This document shows, in pieces, positions 10,022 to 21,684 of a stretch of DNA of 64,000 nt. The stretch is from Armigeres subalbatus. Lineage: Eukaryota > Arthropoda > Insecta > Diptera > Culicidae. The DNA is taken from positions 225,542,307-225,606,306 of the forward strand of contig NC_085141.1 of the NCBI RefSeq assembly GCF_024139115.2, read 5' to 3'. A program made the translations under genes and the position numbers. The notes beneath the pieces were generated by a model that was given only the letters and a program-made list of their open reading frames with translations, was not told the origin of the DNA and ran no database searches. The first letter of the stretch is position 1; the number at the start of each line of letters is the position of its first letter.

Positions 10022-10382
10022 GGGTCTGTTCAAATATTACGTAACGCAATAGCGGGTGGGGGGTTGTTTTATTTTTGTTACGATTTGTTACGCAAAATAT
10101 AGAGGGTGGGGTACTTCGAGAAATTGTTACGCGTAACAATTAAATTTTTTTTTATATTTTTCAAAAAATAGTTATTGTCTTCAAAACAGCATAAAATACA
10201 CAAAAATTATAATTTATTGTATCGTGGTTTAAATTCTACCAAAAACAAGATTTTTCCAAAAAAAATGTATTTGTTACGCGTTACGCCTGGGGGTAGTTCT
10301 AAATTTTATTACAGATTGTTACGAGGGGGTGGGGGTTCTTAAAAACAACGTTTTTCGCGTTACGTAATATTTGAACAGGCCC
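10022..10382. mobile_element. 361-bp MITE with 11-bp target duplication
   Basis: Terminal inverted repeats read GGGTCTGTTCAAATATTACG (left) and GGGCCTGTTCAAATATTACG (right, reverse complement). Both continue TAACGC. The identical 11-mer TTACTTAGTTA flanks the element at 10011-10021 and 10383-10393. A duplication this long suggests a Mutator-type superfamily, although the outermost bases could match by chance. The interior repeats GTTACG words and has no coding capacity. Confidence 0.85.
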
Positions 10383-10593
10383 TTACTTAGTTATGTTACT
10401 TAGATTCTTACCTTCATTTAAACGAATCTGCATTTTTGTTAATGTGGATATCTGGACGTTCGATACACATTGTTCCATCAGGTTCCTTCGGGTAAAATTT
10501 GTCCTTGTTGCCGGTCATCCAGCTCCATATATGTTTTCGTGCGCTGTCTATACCGGAAGCACTCGTTGCTCAACACTGATGAATGAGAAAAAA

Positions 10594-10741
10594 TCTCGCT
10601 TAACTTTTCAAAAGGACCTAAGTAACATTTTTTTCATGAATTAATTTGAGTACTGCAATCAAAAGCTTTCATGTTTTTCTGTTGATTGCCCTGTTTCATG
10701 AAAAAAATGTTACTTAGGTCCTTTTGAAAAGTTAAGCGAGA
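10594..10741. mobile_element. Fold-back MITE (TCTCGCTTAAC), copy 1
   Basis: Arms of about 45 bases starting TCTCGCTTAACTTTTCAAAA and running through GGACCTAAGTAACATTTTTT are exact reverse complements, apart from one base of the T/A run and the inner edge. They surround a 50-base loop. A second copy is at 32306-32460 with the same arms but a changed loop. No coding capacity. Confidence 0.9.
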
Positions 10742-10957
10742 AATCCAAAGATAATAACTGATAGACGGTTGTAGATATGTACAAAACAACGTACCTCTCG
10801 GATTCTCAGCCGGGGCCTCGGCCAAGACCAATTTTGTGTCCGCTTCCAGGTATAATGTCATCCTGTTTTTTTTTCGATTCTGATGATGATTCGATTTGTT
10901 TACCATAATCGAGTCAAGCAGTAACGAATATCTTATTCAAAATTTGAGAACAATTGA
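10742..10957. other. Short spacer
   Basis: No feature seen. Confidence 0.4.
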
Positions 10958-11640
10958 CAGGGTGGCCACTCAAATTCAAATTCCCGGTTTTTTCCCGGTT
11001 TTCCCGGTTCAAATTTTGATGGTGCAAAAATATGGTGCATGTTAGGATTTATTCAAAAAATCCAACACTGTGGAAAAATATAGCAGAAACAAAGCTGCCA
11101 TAAAATATTAATCTCAATATTTACATGATGGCGTTTATAAAATAATGCCCTAATGATGCCCTGTAGATGAGATAGCTCTTCGTTTTAGATTCAATTCCAG
11201 AGTGCCAAAAACTTGGAAAGACCAAGACAAGACGATAATTGTTTAACACAAAACTATTTCCAAAGCTCGTAATCACGTTATCCGCGTAAAAACAAACCCC
11301 AGCGTGTATACATCCACATCCACTTGAGCTTACATTCTTGAATTTTGCAGCCTGTCGCCACAGCTGCTAGTTTTAAGTAAAAATAATTTGGTAAAAATAC
11401 TGTAAAAGCTGTGTTCTATAAAAACATGGTTTGGGATTTAACAGCTATTAATTAGTGTAGTGCAAGTCTTGTGCAAGAATCATTTTTTGTATCAGCCCAC
11501 AGGCAAAAAGTGAGGTTACGCGACGCCACTGTGTCCAATAGCATATTTTCCCCTGATGTCCACTTTGATTGAATTGGTTACAAAGGAGTCTATTCTTGAA
11601 AAATGACAAATCGAGAAACAGAAAAAGAAAGACGGGTTTA

Positions 11641-11806
11641 AGGTAGCCTCACACCTCGGGAATTTGGATCGCGGATTTTTTCCCCATGTGTTTTTGTATA
11701 TGCGATGTTTTCGGGATTTGGGCACGGAAAATCAAAATCCCGGCCCCATTTAAAATGCACGGGGACCAAAATCCGGCGGAAAATTTTCCCGAGGTGTAAG
11801 GTAGCC
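11641..11806. mobile_element. 166-bp MITE nested in the CAGGGTGG element
   Basis: Inverted ends AGGTAGCCTCACACCTCGGG and, on the other strand, GGCTACCTTACACCTCGGGA. TTTA flanks both sides (11637-11640 and 11807-11810), a 4-bp duplication. No coding capacity. Confidence 0.8.
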
Positions 11807-12106
11807 TTTACCCTTTGAAGGAGCAAATATAAAGGTCCAAACGTAAAAAAAACATAACTACCGTCGTGCGTTCTTCTGACTCTGGGAGGATTTTGGATTT
11901 TTGATTGTCTAAAAAAATATAAACAGAAACAGAAAGTTGCTTCAACTATCAACAAGACAGCCGAATGGTGATTATGGCAATTGGATATTAATTTAGGTCA
12001 TTGTTCTTGTTCCAAAATGTCCAAAGCAGCCTTCGATTTGTGAAAAGAATCCCCGCACGACGGTAATCGTTTTGACAAATATTGCAGCAAGGATATGGAT
12101 TTTTCA

Positions 12107-12334
12107 GTCTCTGGGTTGATCAAATCAGCTATATTTTGAATTACTCGACGTTTCGGCAGGATTTATTCTGCCTTTTCAGGGGATAATTAACAGTTGTTTT
12201 TCGTTTTGTACACATATTTTACAAAACCAAAAACGGTATAATTGATAATTCTCTCTTGAGAAAGGCAATATGTACATCCTGCCGAAAAGTCGGACAATAC
12301 AAAAAATATACCCGTTTTGATCAACCCAGAGACA
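12107..12334. mobile_element. MITE with CTCTGGGTTGATCAA ends, nested
   Basis: Left arm GTCTCTGGGTTGATCAAA and right arm TTTGATCAACCCAGAGAC are inverted repeats. The similarity extends imperfectly inward for about 80 bases (TTTCGGCAGGATTTATTCTG against a matching inner word). It sits inside the CAGGGTGG element. No reading frame. Confidence 0.75.
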
Positions 12335-13593
12335 GACAGCCATTTCCTTGAAGCAATATTATTCTAAAATAGAAGTAAGCAGAGGGCCATTGAAGGACAC
12401 AACACGAAATTGAAGTGAATTTCACCTAACGCCTACCCAGGAGCGACTAGGCTGATAGTACTTGTGATCGTCCACTGCATTTGCAGTGCGTTGGTATGAA
12501 AATCATTTTTAATTTTGTGTCACTGTAGGCTTGTAAAACAAATGAAGTTTCTTTCTTCATTAACTCAAGGGTACAAAATTTTGTTTGGTCAAAAATGAAC
12601 ACTTCATATAAGTAGCTACAAAATGTTTACGTTAAGGTAAAGCAATTTAGTTACTTCGGAGAAAAGTTGGCTAAGGTCTCTAACTTTCCATTGGTATTCA
12701 TATCACTGCATATTATGCATCTCGAGAAAATATAGAATACTGCAGCGTCCTGCTGGCTGCTTCTCAGGTAATCGCAACAGTCACTAAACACGACAGAGTC
12801 AATAAAAATCTTACCCACCGTATGCACTTGTCATGATAAACCAAGTGATAAACACTCTCCATGTACTCAGTGACTCCGGTTGCCTCTCACTAATACAATC
12901 GAGTACTGCTGTCATTTGGCGAAAAGCACGTGGTTTTTTTTGAGAGGGAAAATTTTCCCTATCTTTTAACACGGCGGGTATCTTGACGTCTACCATCGCA
13001 GTCGAGCCTGCGAGAGTAAGTCCGCCGCGAAAGTCTAGAAAAAGATAAGCGCGACAATAATACTGTCTAGAATATATAATCTGTAATTTGCAATATCTGC
13101 TGCATATGCCTGAATCAAAACTCTTTTAAATTTTCACTGTACGTTATATTTTGGAAAACACGTCCTTGTCCTTGCCAATATTTTTCCCAGAGCCAAAAAT
13201 TACCGATTTACAGCGGATTTCAATCATATCGTTCAACAAATCACTTTCCATTTTTGGTGGAACCTCCAAACATTCGTAAGCCCATCAAAAGATTTGTTGG
13301 GATTTGAAGGATTGTTTATAACTTTATTTCATAATAATCAAACATACATAGATTTCTCATATTCTTACAGACGTACAAAATCAACAAAGAGAACAATCGA
13401 GAATCTTTAAAAACTATCAGAAAATGAAAGGGATTTTCTCATTTCTAATTTTGCTATTTTATGCAAATATTTAAATTAGCACGTTAAACATTTTGAATTT
13501 AATTAATAATTTTAGATTATTGAATTCCCGGTTATTTCCCGGTTCTAACGAATTCCCGGTTCTCCCGGTTTTCCCGGTTCAGTGGCCACCCTG

Positions 13594-14276
13594 AATTGAA
13601 AACAAACTAATCATAGTCACGGAGGATTGGTTTCCAGAACGATTTGATATCGCTCCTTTTTGTTTTATGTCCTTTGCCTTATCCGTAATGTAATGTAATG
13701 TAATGTAATGTCTTTAAATACATGTTTCTATTAGTCTGATTGCATTATAATAATTATTTTAAAGGCGAATAATTTAGGATTGCTATAACAACAATAGTTA
13801 TGTCACGTTATGTGTTGAAACTTAAAAACCATAAAAAAAATAAACGTAGAATCAATGAAACTAGGTCGTACAAAAACAAGCATGATTTCAGATTCAATAC
13901 AGACTTATTGCTGTGCGTGTAACAGCCGTAAAATGCATGGCAGTTATTACACGACATTCGCTAAAATGAAACGTAGACTTGTTGTTGTTCAATGAACTGC
14001 AAGCGTAATTTCATATCCACCAAACCGTTGTTTAAATAAAATTTTGTCCATAATATCTCACTAAAGTTCTTTTCAAATGTATAAACGATTTTATTCAAGC
14101 CTTTTTCCAAAAGCTCATTTCAACAAGACTTGTACTTAGTATTGTCGAAATAATAATACATACTTCGTCATTGAAGTTATCTCAACTAAAATTTTGATTT
14201 ATTATTAATAAAATGTGACTATTTAAAAGTAACAATAGTATTTTTTGGTTCAATACTAACAGTTTTCTGTCTGGGG
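13594..14276. other. AT-rich spacer with (TAATG)n
   Basis: A five-unit TAATG microsatellite lies at about 13686-13711. No gene seen in the rest. Confidence 0.5.
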
Positions 14277-14515
14277 GACATGTATGTGTGCACCCACCTA
14301 AAAAAATGAAGCAAAAGTGTCACTAATTTTTCAGGTACTTATCATTAACCGACTTGCTTGCAACAAGTTGCATTCAACACAGAATCCTGTTTCATTGTTT
14401 CCTATTGAAAATTGGCCAGATCGGACTATGGGCTTAAGAGTGACGGCCAAAATAGTATCATTATAATGCACGAGAAAGGCATCATCACCGCTAGGTGGAT
14501 TAATCAGGGTTTTTG
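14277..14515 (+). repeat. Short solitary copy of the satellite element
   Basis: Contains one monomer of the family that forms arrays at 42970-45470, 53800-55320 and 57460-59140 (AACAAGTTGCATTC, CCTATTGAAAATTGGCCAGA, TCGGACTATGGG). It ends with the same terminal word ACCGCTAGGTGGATTAAT that closes the large elements. It is therefore a minimal copy: short GT-like lead, one monomer, common end. Confidence 0.8.
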
Positions 14516-14534
14516 TTAATATATCCGGAACGCA

Positions 14535-14880
14535 ATGACCTTAAAGTGGTTTTTTTATGCCCGTTTCTTGAAAACAAATTTCGAATCTTCCGAATTTCGA
14601 CAGAAAAATGTGATGAACTTCTCCCGGAAATTCTTTGAGCTTCTCCAAAATATTCTTTTGAAAATTATTTTCCATGGCTACTACTTTGAAGTTTTGAGAA
14701 TTCTTTGGAATTTCCAAGGAAGCACTTTGGAATTTCTAAGGGAAATTGTTTCAAGTTTCCACAGGGAAATGTTCGGAAAATCCACGGAAAGTTTCTGTTA
14801 AGTTTCTTCAAAATTTACACAGATAATTCCTCAAATTTTCCGCGGGAGGTTGACCAAAATGTGGACATTAACATAAAAAT
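14535..14880. repeat. Degenerate GGAAATT/AATTTCC repeat region
   Basis: Irregular repetition of words such as GGAATTTCC and GGAAAATT every 15-30 bases. Similar stretches occur at 27830-28140 and 42110-42480. Open frames here are by-products. No function apparent. Confidence 0.6.
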
Positions 14881-14989
14881 TGGATTTTAACGGCAAATTG
14901 GTCGAAATTTTAATAAGAAAATCATTGGAATTTGCATGGGATGTTTTAAGTTTTCTATGAAAAAATCTTCGGAAACGGTTATACAACGG

Positions 14990-15347
14990 AAAACATTTGG
15001 CCAAAGCGACATACTGGCGAATTGGTAATTTAGCCGAAAAAATACTCTTCTCTAACACGTCGTTCGGCTGAAACGGTCGTTTGGCCGAAAATGTCGTTCG
15101 GTCAAAATGGTTGTTTGACAGAAAGGGTCATTTGTTGAACCGTTTGGCCGCAAAGTCGTTTAATCAAAAAGTTGTTTGGCCGAAATTGTCGTTTTTCAGA
15201 AAGGCCATTTGGCCGAAAATGATATTTGGCCAAACCGGTGGTTATTTTTGACCATATTACCCGTTCAGTAATCAACATTTGCTCCAAGGATTTCGATGAC
15301 TGAAGAGAACCTCCAGGGATTCTGAAGTCAATCCACCAGAGATTCCG
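14990..15347. repeat. GGCCGAAA-type degenerate repeat, copy 1
   Basis: Short words of the type TTTGGCCGAAA and GTCGTT recur roughly every 20 bases. From about 15139 the sequence is nearly identical to 17021-17212 (through CAAACCGGTGGTTATTTTTG and ACCCGTTCAGTAATCAACAT), so a block of about 200 bp is present twice in the same direction. Confidence 0.75.
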
Positions 15348-16080
15348 ACAGAAATGTCCCATCCAGAAATGCATCCAATGAAAATCTTATGAACATCCTC
15401 CACCATCTAGAAATTTCGACTTCCAGGAATGATCCAGGAATTTGAACGGGAATGATCTAATGAATCCGACGGAAATGTTTCAGGGATTCCAATGAGAATC
15501 TTCTAGAGATTCCGAATAGAATCCTCCAGGTATTAAAACGAGAATATTCAGGGATTTCGTAGGCAATGTTTCAGGGATGAAGAAGCAAATCGTCGAATGA
15601 TTCCAAAGCAGTTTGTAGAGGGATCCCGAAGAAAATCGTGGAGGAACTCCGAATCATTCCTCCAGAGACTCCGTAAAGAATTCTTCAGCGATTTCGAAGG
15701 GAATCCTCCATGTATGTTTAAGCAAATCGTTGAAGGATTCCGAAGCAAATCTTCAAGGGATTTTGAAGTAAATCGTCGAGGGAGTCTTAGAAGATTAAAT
15801 TCCGATGCAAACGTCGAAGTATTCCGAAGCGAATTGTCGAATGATTCAGAAGCAATTCGTCGAGGGATACCGAATCAAATCGTCAGAGGGATTTCGAAAC
15901 AAATCATTCATTCAAGGGATTCTGAAGCAAATCGTTGAAGTATTCTGAAAGATTTCGAAATAGATTTTCGAAAGACTCCGTAGGAATTCCAAAGCAAATT
16001 AACGAGAGAATCTGAAACAAATCCTCCATAGATTATGAAGGGTATCTCCCACAGATTCCCGTGATACTGCTGGCATAGTA
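15348..16080. repeat. Degenerate ~25-bp repeats (GATTCCGAAGCAAATC)
   Basis: The consensus GATTCCGAAGCAAATCGTCG recurs with many changes about every 25-30 bases. The recurrence creates overlapping open frames on both strands (for example 15597-15938), which I do not regard as genes. Confidence 0.7.
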
Positions 16081-16127
16081 TAACGTTTGCTTTGATTGAT
16101 ATTTTAGTAGCTCTCCGTTGTTGTTCA

Positions 16128-16750
16128 TTTATTTATTTATTTATCAGACTAAGGCCGGAGTGGCCTGTGCTGCACATAAAATTCTTCTCCATTCAGCTCG
16201 GTCCATGGCTGCACTTCGCCAACCACGTAGTCTGCGGAGGGTCCGCAAATCGTCCTCCACCTGATCGATTCACCTTGCCCGCTGTGCACCTCGCCCTCTT
16301 GTTCCCGTCGGATCGTTGTCAAGAACCATTTTCACCGGATTACTGTCCGGTGCCCGGCTCACCGCAGTCTTCCGATTTTCGCGGTGTGAACGATGGATGG
16401 TTCTCCCAACAGCTGATGCAACTCGTGGTTCATTCGCCTCCTCCACGTACCGTCCGCCATCTGCACCCCACCATAGATGGTACGCAACACTTTCCTTTCA
16501 AAAACTCCCAGTGCGCGTTGGTCCTCCACGAGCATCGTCCAGGTCTCGTGTCCGTAGAGAACTACCGGTCTTATAAGCGTTTTGTAGATAGTCAGTTTGG
16601 TACGGCGGCGAACTCTATTCGATCGGAGCGTCTTACGGAGTCCAAAGTACGTACGATTTCCAGCCATTATGCGCCTCCGAATTTCTCTGCTGGTATCGTT
16701 ATAGGCGGTCACCAGTGAGCCCAAGTACACGAATTCTTCGAATTCCGTTG
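16128..16750 (-). pseudogene. 3' end of an RTE-like LINE (copy C)
   Basis: Minus strand, from about 16750 (EEFVYLGSLVTAYNDTSREI) through RRRIMAGNRTYFGLRKTLRS, LYGHETWTMLVEDQRALGVF, ERKVLRTIYGG and WRRRMNHELHQLLGEP, to the C-terminal RTLRRLRGWRSAAMDRAEWR. This is the same class as copies A and D. The 3' tail is an (ATAA)n run at 16126-16143. One in-frame stop breaks the C-terminus. The copy is 5'-truncated, as expected of incomplete retrotransposition. Confidence 0.85.
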
Positions 16751-16937
16751 TTATTCATATCAAGCTTACTTTGATGCTTTCAAATTAATTAGATATTGCC
16801 TTTTCATAATTATCCACAAGTGCAATTTCACTACCACACAGGAATCTTTCTCAGAAATGAAAAAGTCTAATTTGTCTTCCACTCATTTCATTATCCTAGG
16901 GAGGGAAGCTATTTTTTTTAGGAAAGGGTAAGCCTAT
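16751..16937. other. Short spacer
   Basis: No feature seen. Confidence 0.4.
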
Positions 16938-17212
16938 GTCATTTGGCCGAACAAACCATTAGGCCAAACCTCATTTGGCCGACAATTTACATACGGCCGA
17001 AAATGTCGTTCAACCGACTGGCCGTTTGGACGCAAAGTCGTTTAATCAAAAAGTTGTTTGGCCGAAATTGTCGTTTTTCAGAAAGGCCATTTGGCCGAAA
17101 ATGATATTTGGCCAAACCGGTGGTTATTTTTGACCATATTACCCGTTCAGTAATCAACATTTGCTTCTGAAGGATTTCGAAGGATTCTGAAGTCAATCCA
17201 CCAGGGATTCCG
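16938..17212. repeat. GGCCGAAA-type degenerate repeat, copy 2
   Basis: Second copy of the block at 15139-15347. It matches through CGCAAAGTCGTTTAATCAAA, TTTTCAGAAAGGCCATTTGG and the run to GAAGTCAATCCACCAG. Together the two copies bracket the degenerate repeats and LINE copy C. Confidence 0.75.
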
Positions 17213-17784
17213 ATTCCACTGCCTACCGGTGTGACATATATTGTCCTTTCAGTGTGCGGAACAAATCGAGCGCTACTACACTTAGATGAAAAGCCGTACG
17301 CTACCAACTTGAGCCGTTGTAGCAATCATCGACTGGTAAACAAACATACTTCGATACTATGGGCTACAGCAGAAAGCACATACTTCAGAAAAAAGAATAT
17401 GGATGAGTGTGATTGATCCGTAATTACCTAAGGTAGTTGGACCGTATTTATCACATTATCAATAAGATAGCTTATTGAGGAGGTAAAATGTTCGAGAATT
17501 TTTTAAAAGAAGCTCAAGCCAGAGAAAATAGATACATCGAGGCTAGTTACGCCCATGCGGAAAAATCTACAGAAATTTCAATAAATCGTCCCAATTTTAA
17601 CGGAAAATTCTGCGGACTTCTTTAATTTTGAATCGGCGTAGAAAATTAAAGACCAACGGCGTGTCGAATTTCAAACGGTGGCGCGCCGATGCAAAAATAC
17701 CGACGGTGGCGTGGCGCAGCGGCACACACCTCTATTAAAAAGTACTAATAAGATGTAGATAGTGCGCCGGTCGGTAGTGGCCCA
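17213..17784. other. Unassigned spacer
   Basis: No gene found. A GC-richer patch around 17640-17720 contains GGTGGCG words. It ends at the poly-T run that marks the tail of the next LINE. Confidence 0.4.
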
Positions 17785-17963
17785 TTTTTTTTTTTTTTCC
17801 TCGTTTGTCGGGTGAAGATCACTGCGTCCAGATTTTAGGACTATTGTGATATACCCTTTTACTGTGAAATACGCAAGTTATCTCAGTAACATGTTTGTCA
17901 CTGAGATACCTTGGTATCGACTGAACTCAAGACCATCTATTATTGATGAATAGAGATCCTGAG

Positions 17964-20900
17964 TTACAGTATGTGACTCCCCCATTCTGGCGAGACTAGC
18001 TTTATGAAGCCAACCACGTCCTTGGGGGATAATATCCATATGTCAGCAGGCCCTAAAAAAGGCTTGCTGAGAACTTTGAACCTACGTTGGGTGAGTGCAC
18101 TGCAATAGCAGAGGATGTGTTCTGATGTTTCTCTCTCCTCGTCACAGAAGCGGCAATTTGAGGTTTGGATTGCTCCGATCTTTTGTAGATGGTATCTGCA
18201 GGGGCAGTGTCCAGTTATTAGACCGGTGTAGATGTTGAGATCCCTTTTGTTGAGACCTAATAGTTGTTGGGTTTTCTTGGGGTTAATCGTTACGAGCCTT
18301 TTGGATTGGCTCGTATGGGGAAGTGCATTCCAGTTTGATGTGATTTGACTGACCATATATTTGTTCAGTTCCATTTTTACAGAGCAGTCTGAGATCCCGC
18401 AGAAGGGCTCAGGGCCAATGAACCTTTCATTAGATCCATTCCTGGCTAGCTCATCAGCAATCTCGTTTCCCTCTAGACCCGTATGTCCTGGGATCCAATA
18501 TAGGTAGACTCGATTGCGTATGGATAAGTTTTTCAAAGCCAGAATGCATTCCCACACTAGCTTTGAGTTACAAGTGTAGTTATTAAGCGACTTAAGTGCC
18601 GCTTGGCTGTCAGAGAAAATACATATTTTTGCAAATCTATACTTTCTCCTCAGGCATAATAACACGCATTCTAATATTGCATATATTTCCGCCTGAAATA
18701 CTATGGGCCACTGTCCTAAGTGGACAGAAATTTTTGTTGTAGGGCCATAGATTCCGGATCCTGTCAGATTATTCATTTTCGAACCATCTGTGAAGAAATT
18801 TATAGAGCCTGTTGGAACGCTGGTCCACCTCCTTCCCACTCCTGGCGGGAAGGAATGAACACATCGTAAGGTAAGTCATAATTGACTACCGTTTCCATCC
18901 AGTCACTACACATTCCTATTGCGGGATTTATGGCAAATTCATTTAATATGCTGGGGTGACCCGTAAGGTCTCCCGACAGCAGTGGTTTTGTTCTCTTTAA
19001 CCTTAGAGCACTTTTTCCGCTTCCAGCTTTATGAATTGATCTAACCGGGGCAGGTGAAGCATTGCGTCTAGGGCCAAAGTGGGTGTACTACGAACTGCAC
19101 CAGTGATGGCTATGCAAGCGGTGCGTTGGATTTTGTTGAGCTTAGCCCTTGCAGCAGCCTCATTAGTTTTAGGCCACCAGACAAGGGAAGCGTAAGTTGT
19201 CCTGGGACGGACAATGGTTTTATATATCCACATGATCATACTTGGTTTTAGGCCCCATCTTTTACCAAGGGTTTTTGAACAAACCCAAAGTGTATTGAGA
19301 CCTTTCTGCACAACTGATTGGAGATGAGAGTTCCAATTAAGCTTTGCGTCGAGTATGACACCTAGATATTTTACTTCACTTGAATAAACTAATTGTGTTT
19401 GATTCAAGAAAAGGGGTTTCAGTTGTACCTTTCTCCGTTTGGTGAAAGGGATAATGGAAGTTTTTGTAGGATTTATGCCTAGTTGATACTTTTGACACCA
19501 GGAAAAAGTGTGATTTAGGGCAGATTGCATTCTTTCCACGATAACACTTTCGAATTTGCCTCGTACAATAATGACAACGTCATCAGCATATCCAACCACT
19601 TCGAAGCCTCTTCTCTCTAAGCTGTCTAGAAGCTCATCCACCACCAGTGACCACAACAAAGGAGAAAGCACTCCGCCTTGCGGACACCCCTTGTTGCTTT
19701 AACAGTGATGTATGAACCGCTAAGCTCAGAGGAGATTTTCCGATTAGCTAGCATAGCATGTACCCAGGTAACAATGCATGGGTCGAATTTTCTCCTCAAC
19801 ATTGCTGACCCTATAGACGAATAAGAAGCGTTATCGAATGCGCCCTCAATATCAAGAAATGCTACAAGAGCAATTTCTTTTGCATTAAGTGTTTTTCGAT
19901 TTTTGAACTACCGTATGTAGTGCCGAGATCGTAGATTTTCCACTTTGATAAGCGAATTGGTTTTTGACAAAGGCATTGCTTTCATAAATTTGTGATTTAT
20001 GTACTCGCATAGTACCTTTTCCATAATTTTGAGCATTACAGAGGATAAACTTATCGGCCTGAATGCTTTGGGGTTGGTTTTATCTCTCTTGCCTGCCTTC
20101 GGAATGAAGACAGCCCGGATTTGACGCCAATCGTTAGGTATGTGCCCCAAAATCAGACTCGCCTTAAAATCTCAACCAAGGGTGGAACCAGTGTTTTCTC
20201 CTCTTTTGGATCAACGCTGGAAATATTCCATCCATGCCAGGAGACTTAAATGGCTCGAAAGATCTCACAGCCCTCTCAACCCTGGCCCGAGTGAAAGCTT
20301 CCTTTGCAACCTTTATTGCGTCTTTTTAGACCCAGAAACCCATGATTGGATCTCTTGTGGATCTGAGACAGCAATTCCAGTGCCTTGGTCGCCGATGCTC
20401 GACTCAGGGATTGAATCAGGAAGTGGATCTTTAACAATTCGCTCAGTGTATCGCTAGGCTCTACAGTGAGCGAACCATCCGTCTTTCGGAGGCTACCCAC
20501 ACCATTGGAGTGGTCTTTTGAAAGAGTTTTTGGAGTCTGGCCACTACGGGTGTATTCTCTATGCTTTCACACATTAGAATCCACGATTTCCGTTTGGCTG
20601 ACCTTATTTCTTTGTTGTAGTTCGTCAGGGCCTTTCTGTATAGGCTCCAATCGCCGGTTCGCTTAGCACGATTGAACTCCCTACGCGCAGTTTTCCTAAG
20701 CTTCTCAAGAGTTTTATTCCACCATGGAACGTCTCTACTCGAACTAGTTGATTTAGTTGGACAGCTCTCTTGGTAGGCGTTAAGGATTTTATTTTTAATG
20801 GATTTGGACGCATCTTCCAATTGTGTTATGGACTTGATGTGACTTTCTATGGTGTACTCTTCGGATCGTAGGATAGCTGAGTAGGATTCCCAATCAGTTT

Positions 20901-21608
20901 TCTTAGGATCTTTAAACGTTTTTTCCATCGTTAGACCCCCTTCCCATTCGAAGATGATGTGTTTATGGTCTGACATTGATATTTCTTCAGAAACATGCCA
21001 GTTTTTTATTTTATCAGAGATAGACCGACTACATAGAGTCAAGTCCAAAACTTCCTGACGAATGGAGTTTTCAAACGTGGGCTTGTCACCAACATTACAA
21101 ATGTCAATGTTCTTGGAAGAGAAACTGTAACAGGTACTCACCTCTGGTGTTTATATTGGTACTTCCCCATACGGTGTGATGTGCATTTGCGTCGCACCCT
21201 TTGACGAAGGGGATGTTGTGTCGGTGGCTGTAGGCTACGAGCGCAGCTATTTCTGGAGGAGGATTTCGTCCACGTCACCTGGGAAGTATGCCGAGACCAC
21301 CAAGATCTCTCTACTCCCTCTGGCGGAAGGTACCTCCATCCTGACCGCTACGATGTCCCTTTTATGAATTCTGAAATTGGAAAGTATTTACAGTTGTTAT
21401 GTAATAAAATAGCCGCTCTAGGAGAAAGCTGGCTGTCATCATATACCAACTTACATGAGTGTTGTGGAATACCTTGTATTCTGGATTTATTGACCCATGG
21501 CTCTTGAATGAGGGCCACGGTTAAATTCTCTTTGGTGAACCTCCGACAGAGCACACCCGTGGCGCTCTCAGCATGGTGGAGGTTCACTTGCAGAACTTTA
21601 GTCGCCAT
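17964..21608 (-). pseudogene. LOA-type ORF2 (endonuclease, RT, RNase H)
   Basis: Starts MATKVLQVNLHHAESATGVL at 21608. The endonuclease motifs are ALIQEPWV, then (after a frameshift near 21360) KGCDANAHHTVWGSTNINTR, and MSDHKHIIFEW. The RT includes WRQIRAVFIPKAGKRDKTNP, FRPISLSSVMLKIMEKVL, QGGVLSPLLWSLVVDELLDS and GYADDVVIIV, with the catalytic DD. The RNase H at about 18840-18400 has NFFTDGSKM, AEIYAILEC, FSDSQAALKSL and WIPGHTGLEGNEIADELARN, so all four acidic positions are present. The C-terminal CRFCDEERETSEHILCYC is a CCHC knuckle. Longest open pieces are 17964-18839, 19003-19671 and 20461-21141. At least four frameshifts separate them, so no full protein is made. Confidence 0.85.
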
Positions 21609-21684
21609 TTCCGGGGTTCCTGCTTTTTCCGGACGACAACTGTCCGGCTTTGGATGTTGCGGATCATCAGGATGTCGTTTGGTA

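Larger units (their letters stand above)
10958..13593. mobile_element. 2.6 kb DNA transposon with CAGGGTGGCCACT ends
   Basis: Both ends read CAGGGTGGCCACT inward (10958-10970; 13581-13593 on the other strand), and AATTGA flanks both sides (10952-10957 and 13594-13599), a 6-bp target duplication. Each end continues with a cluster of TTCCCGGTT words, a subterminal repeat arrangement. No transposase is readable inside. At least two MITEs (11641-11806 and 12107-12334) have inserted. Probably a non-autonomous element; superfamily not assigned. Confidence 0.8.

Noticed and set aside
9533..14275. Possible 4.7 kb element with CACGCAGAAAA-like ends
   Set aside because: The two ends agree over only a few bases with gaps, and the AT-rich words near them are common here.
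15597..15938. 113-codon frame with SEA/NRR-like repeats
   Set aside because: It follows the degenerate 25-bp repeat and is matched by similar frames on the opposite strand.
16092..16718. 208-codon plus-strand frame
   Set aside because: Antisense shadow of the RTE 3' fragment.
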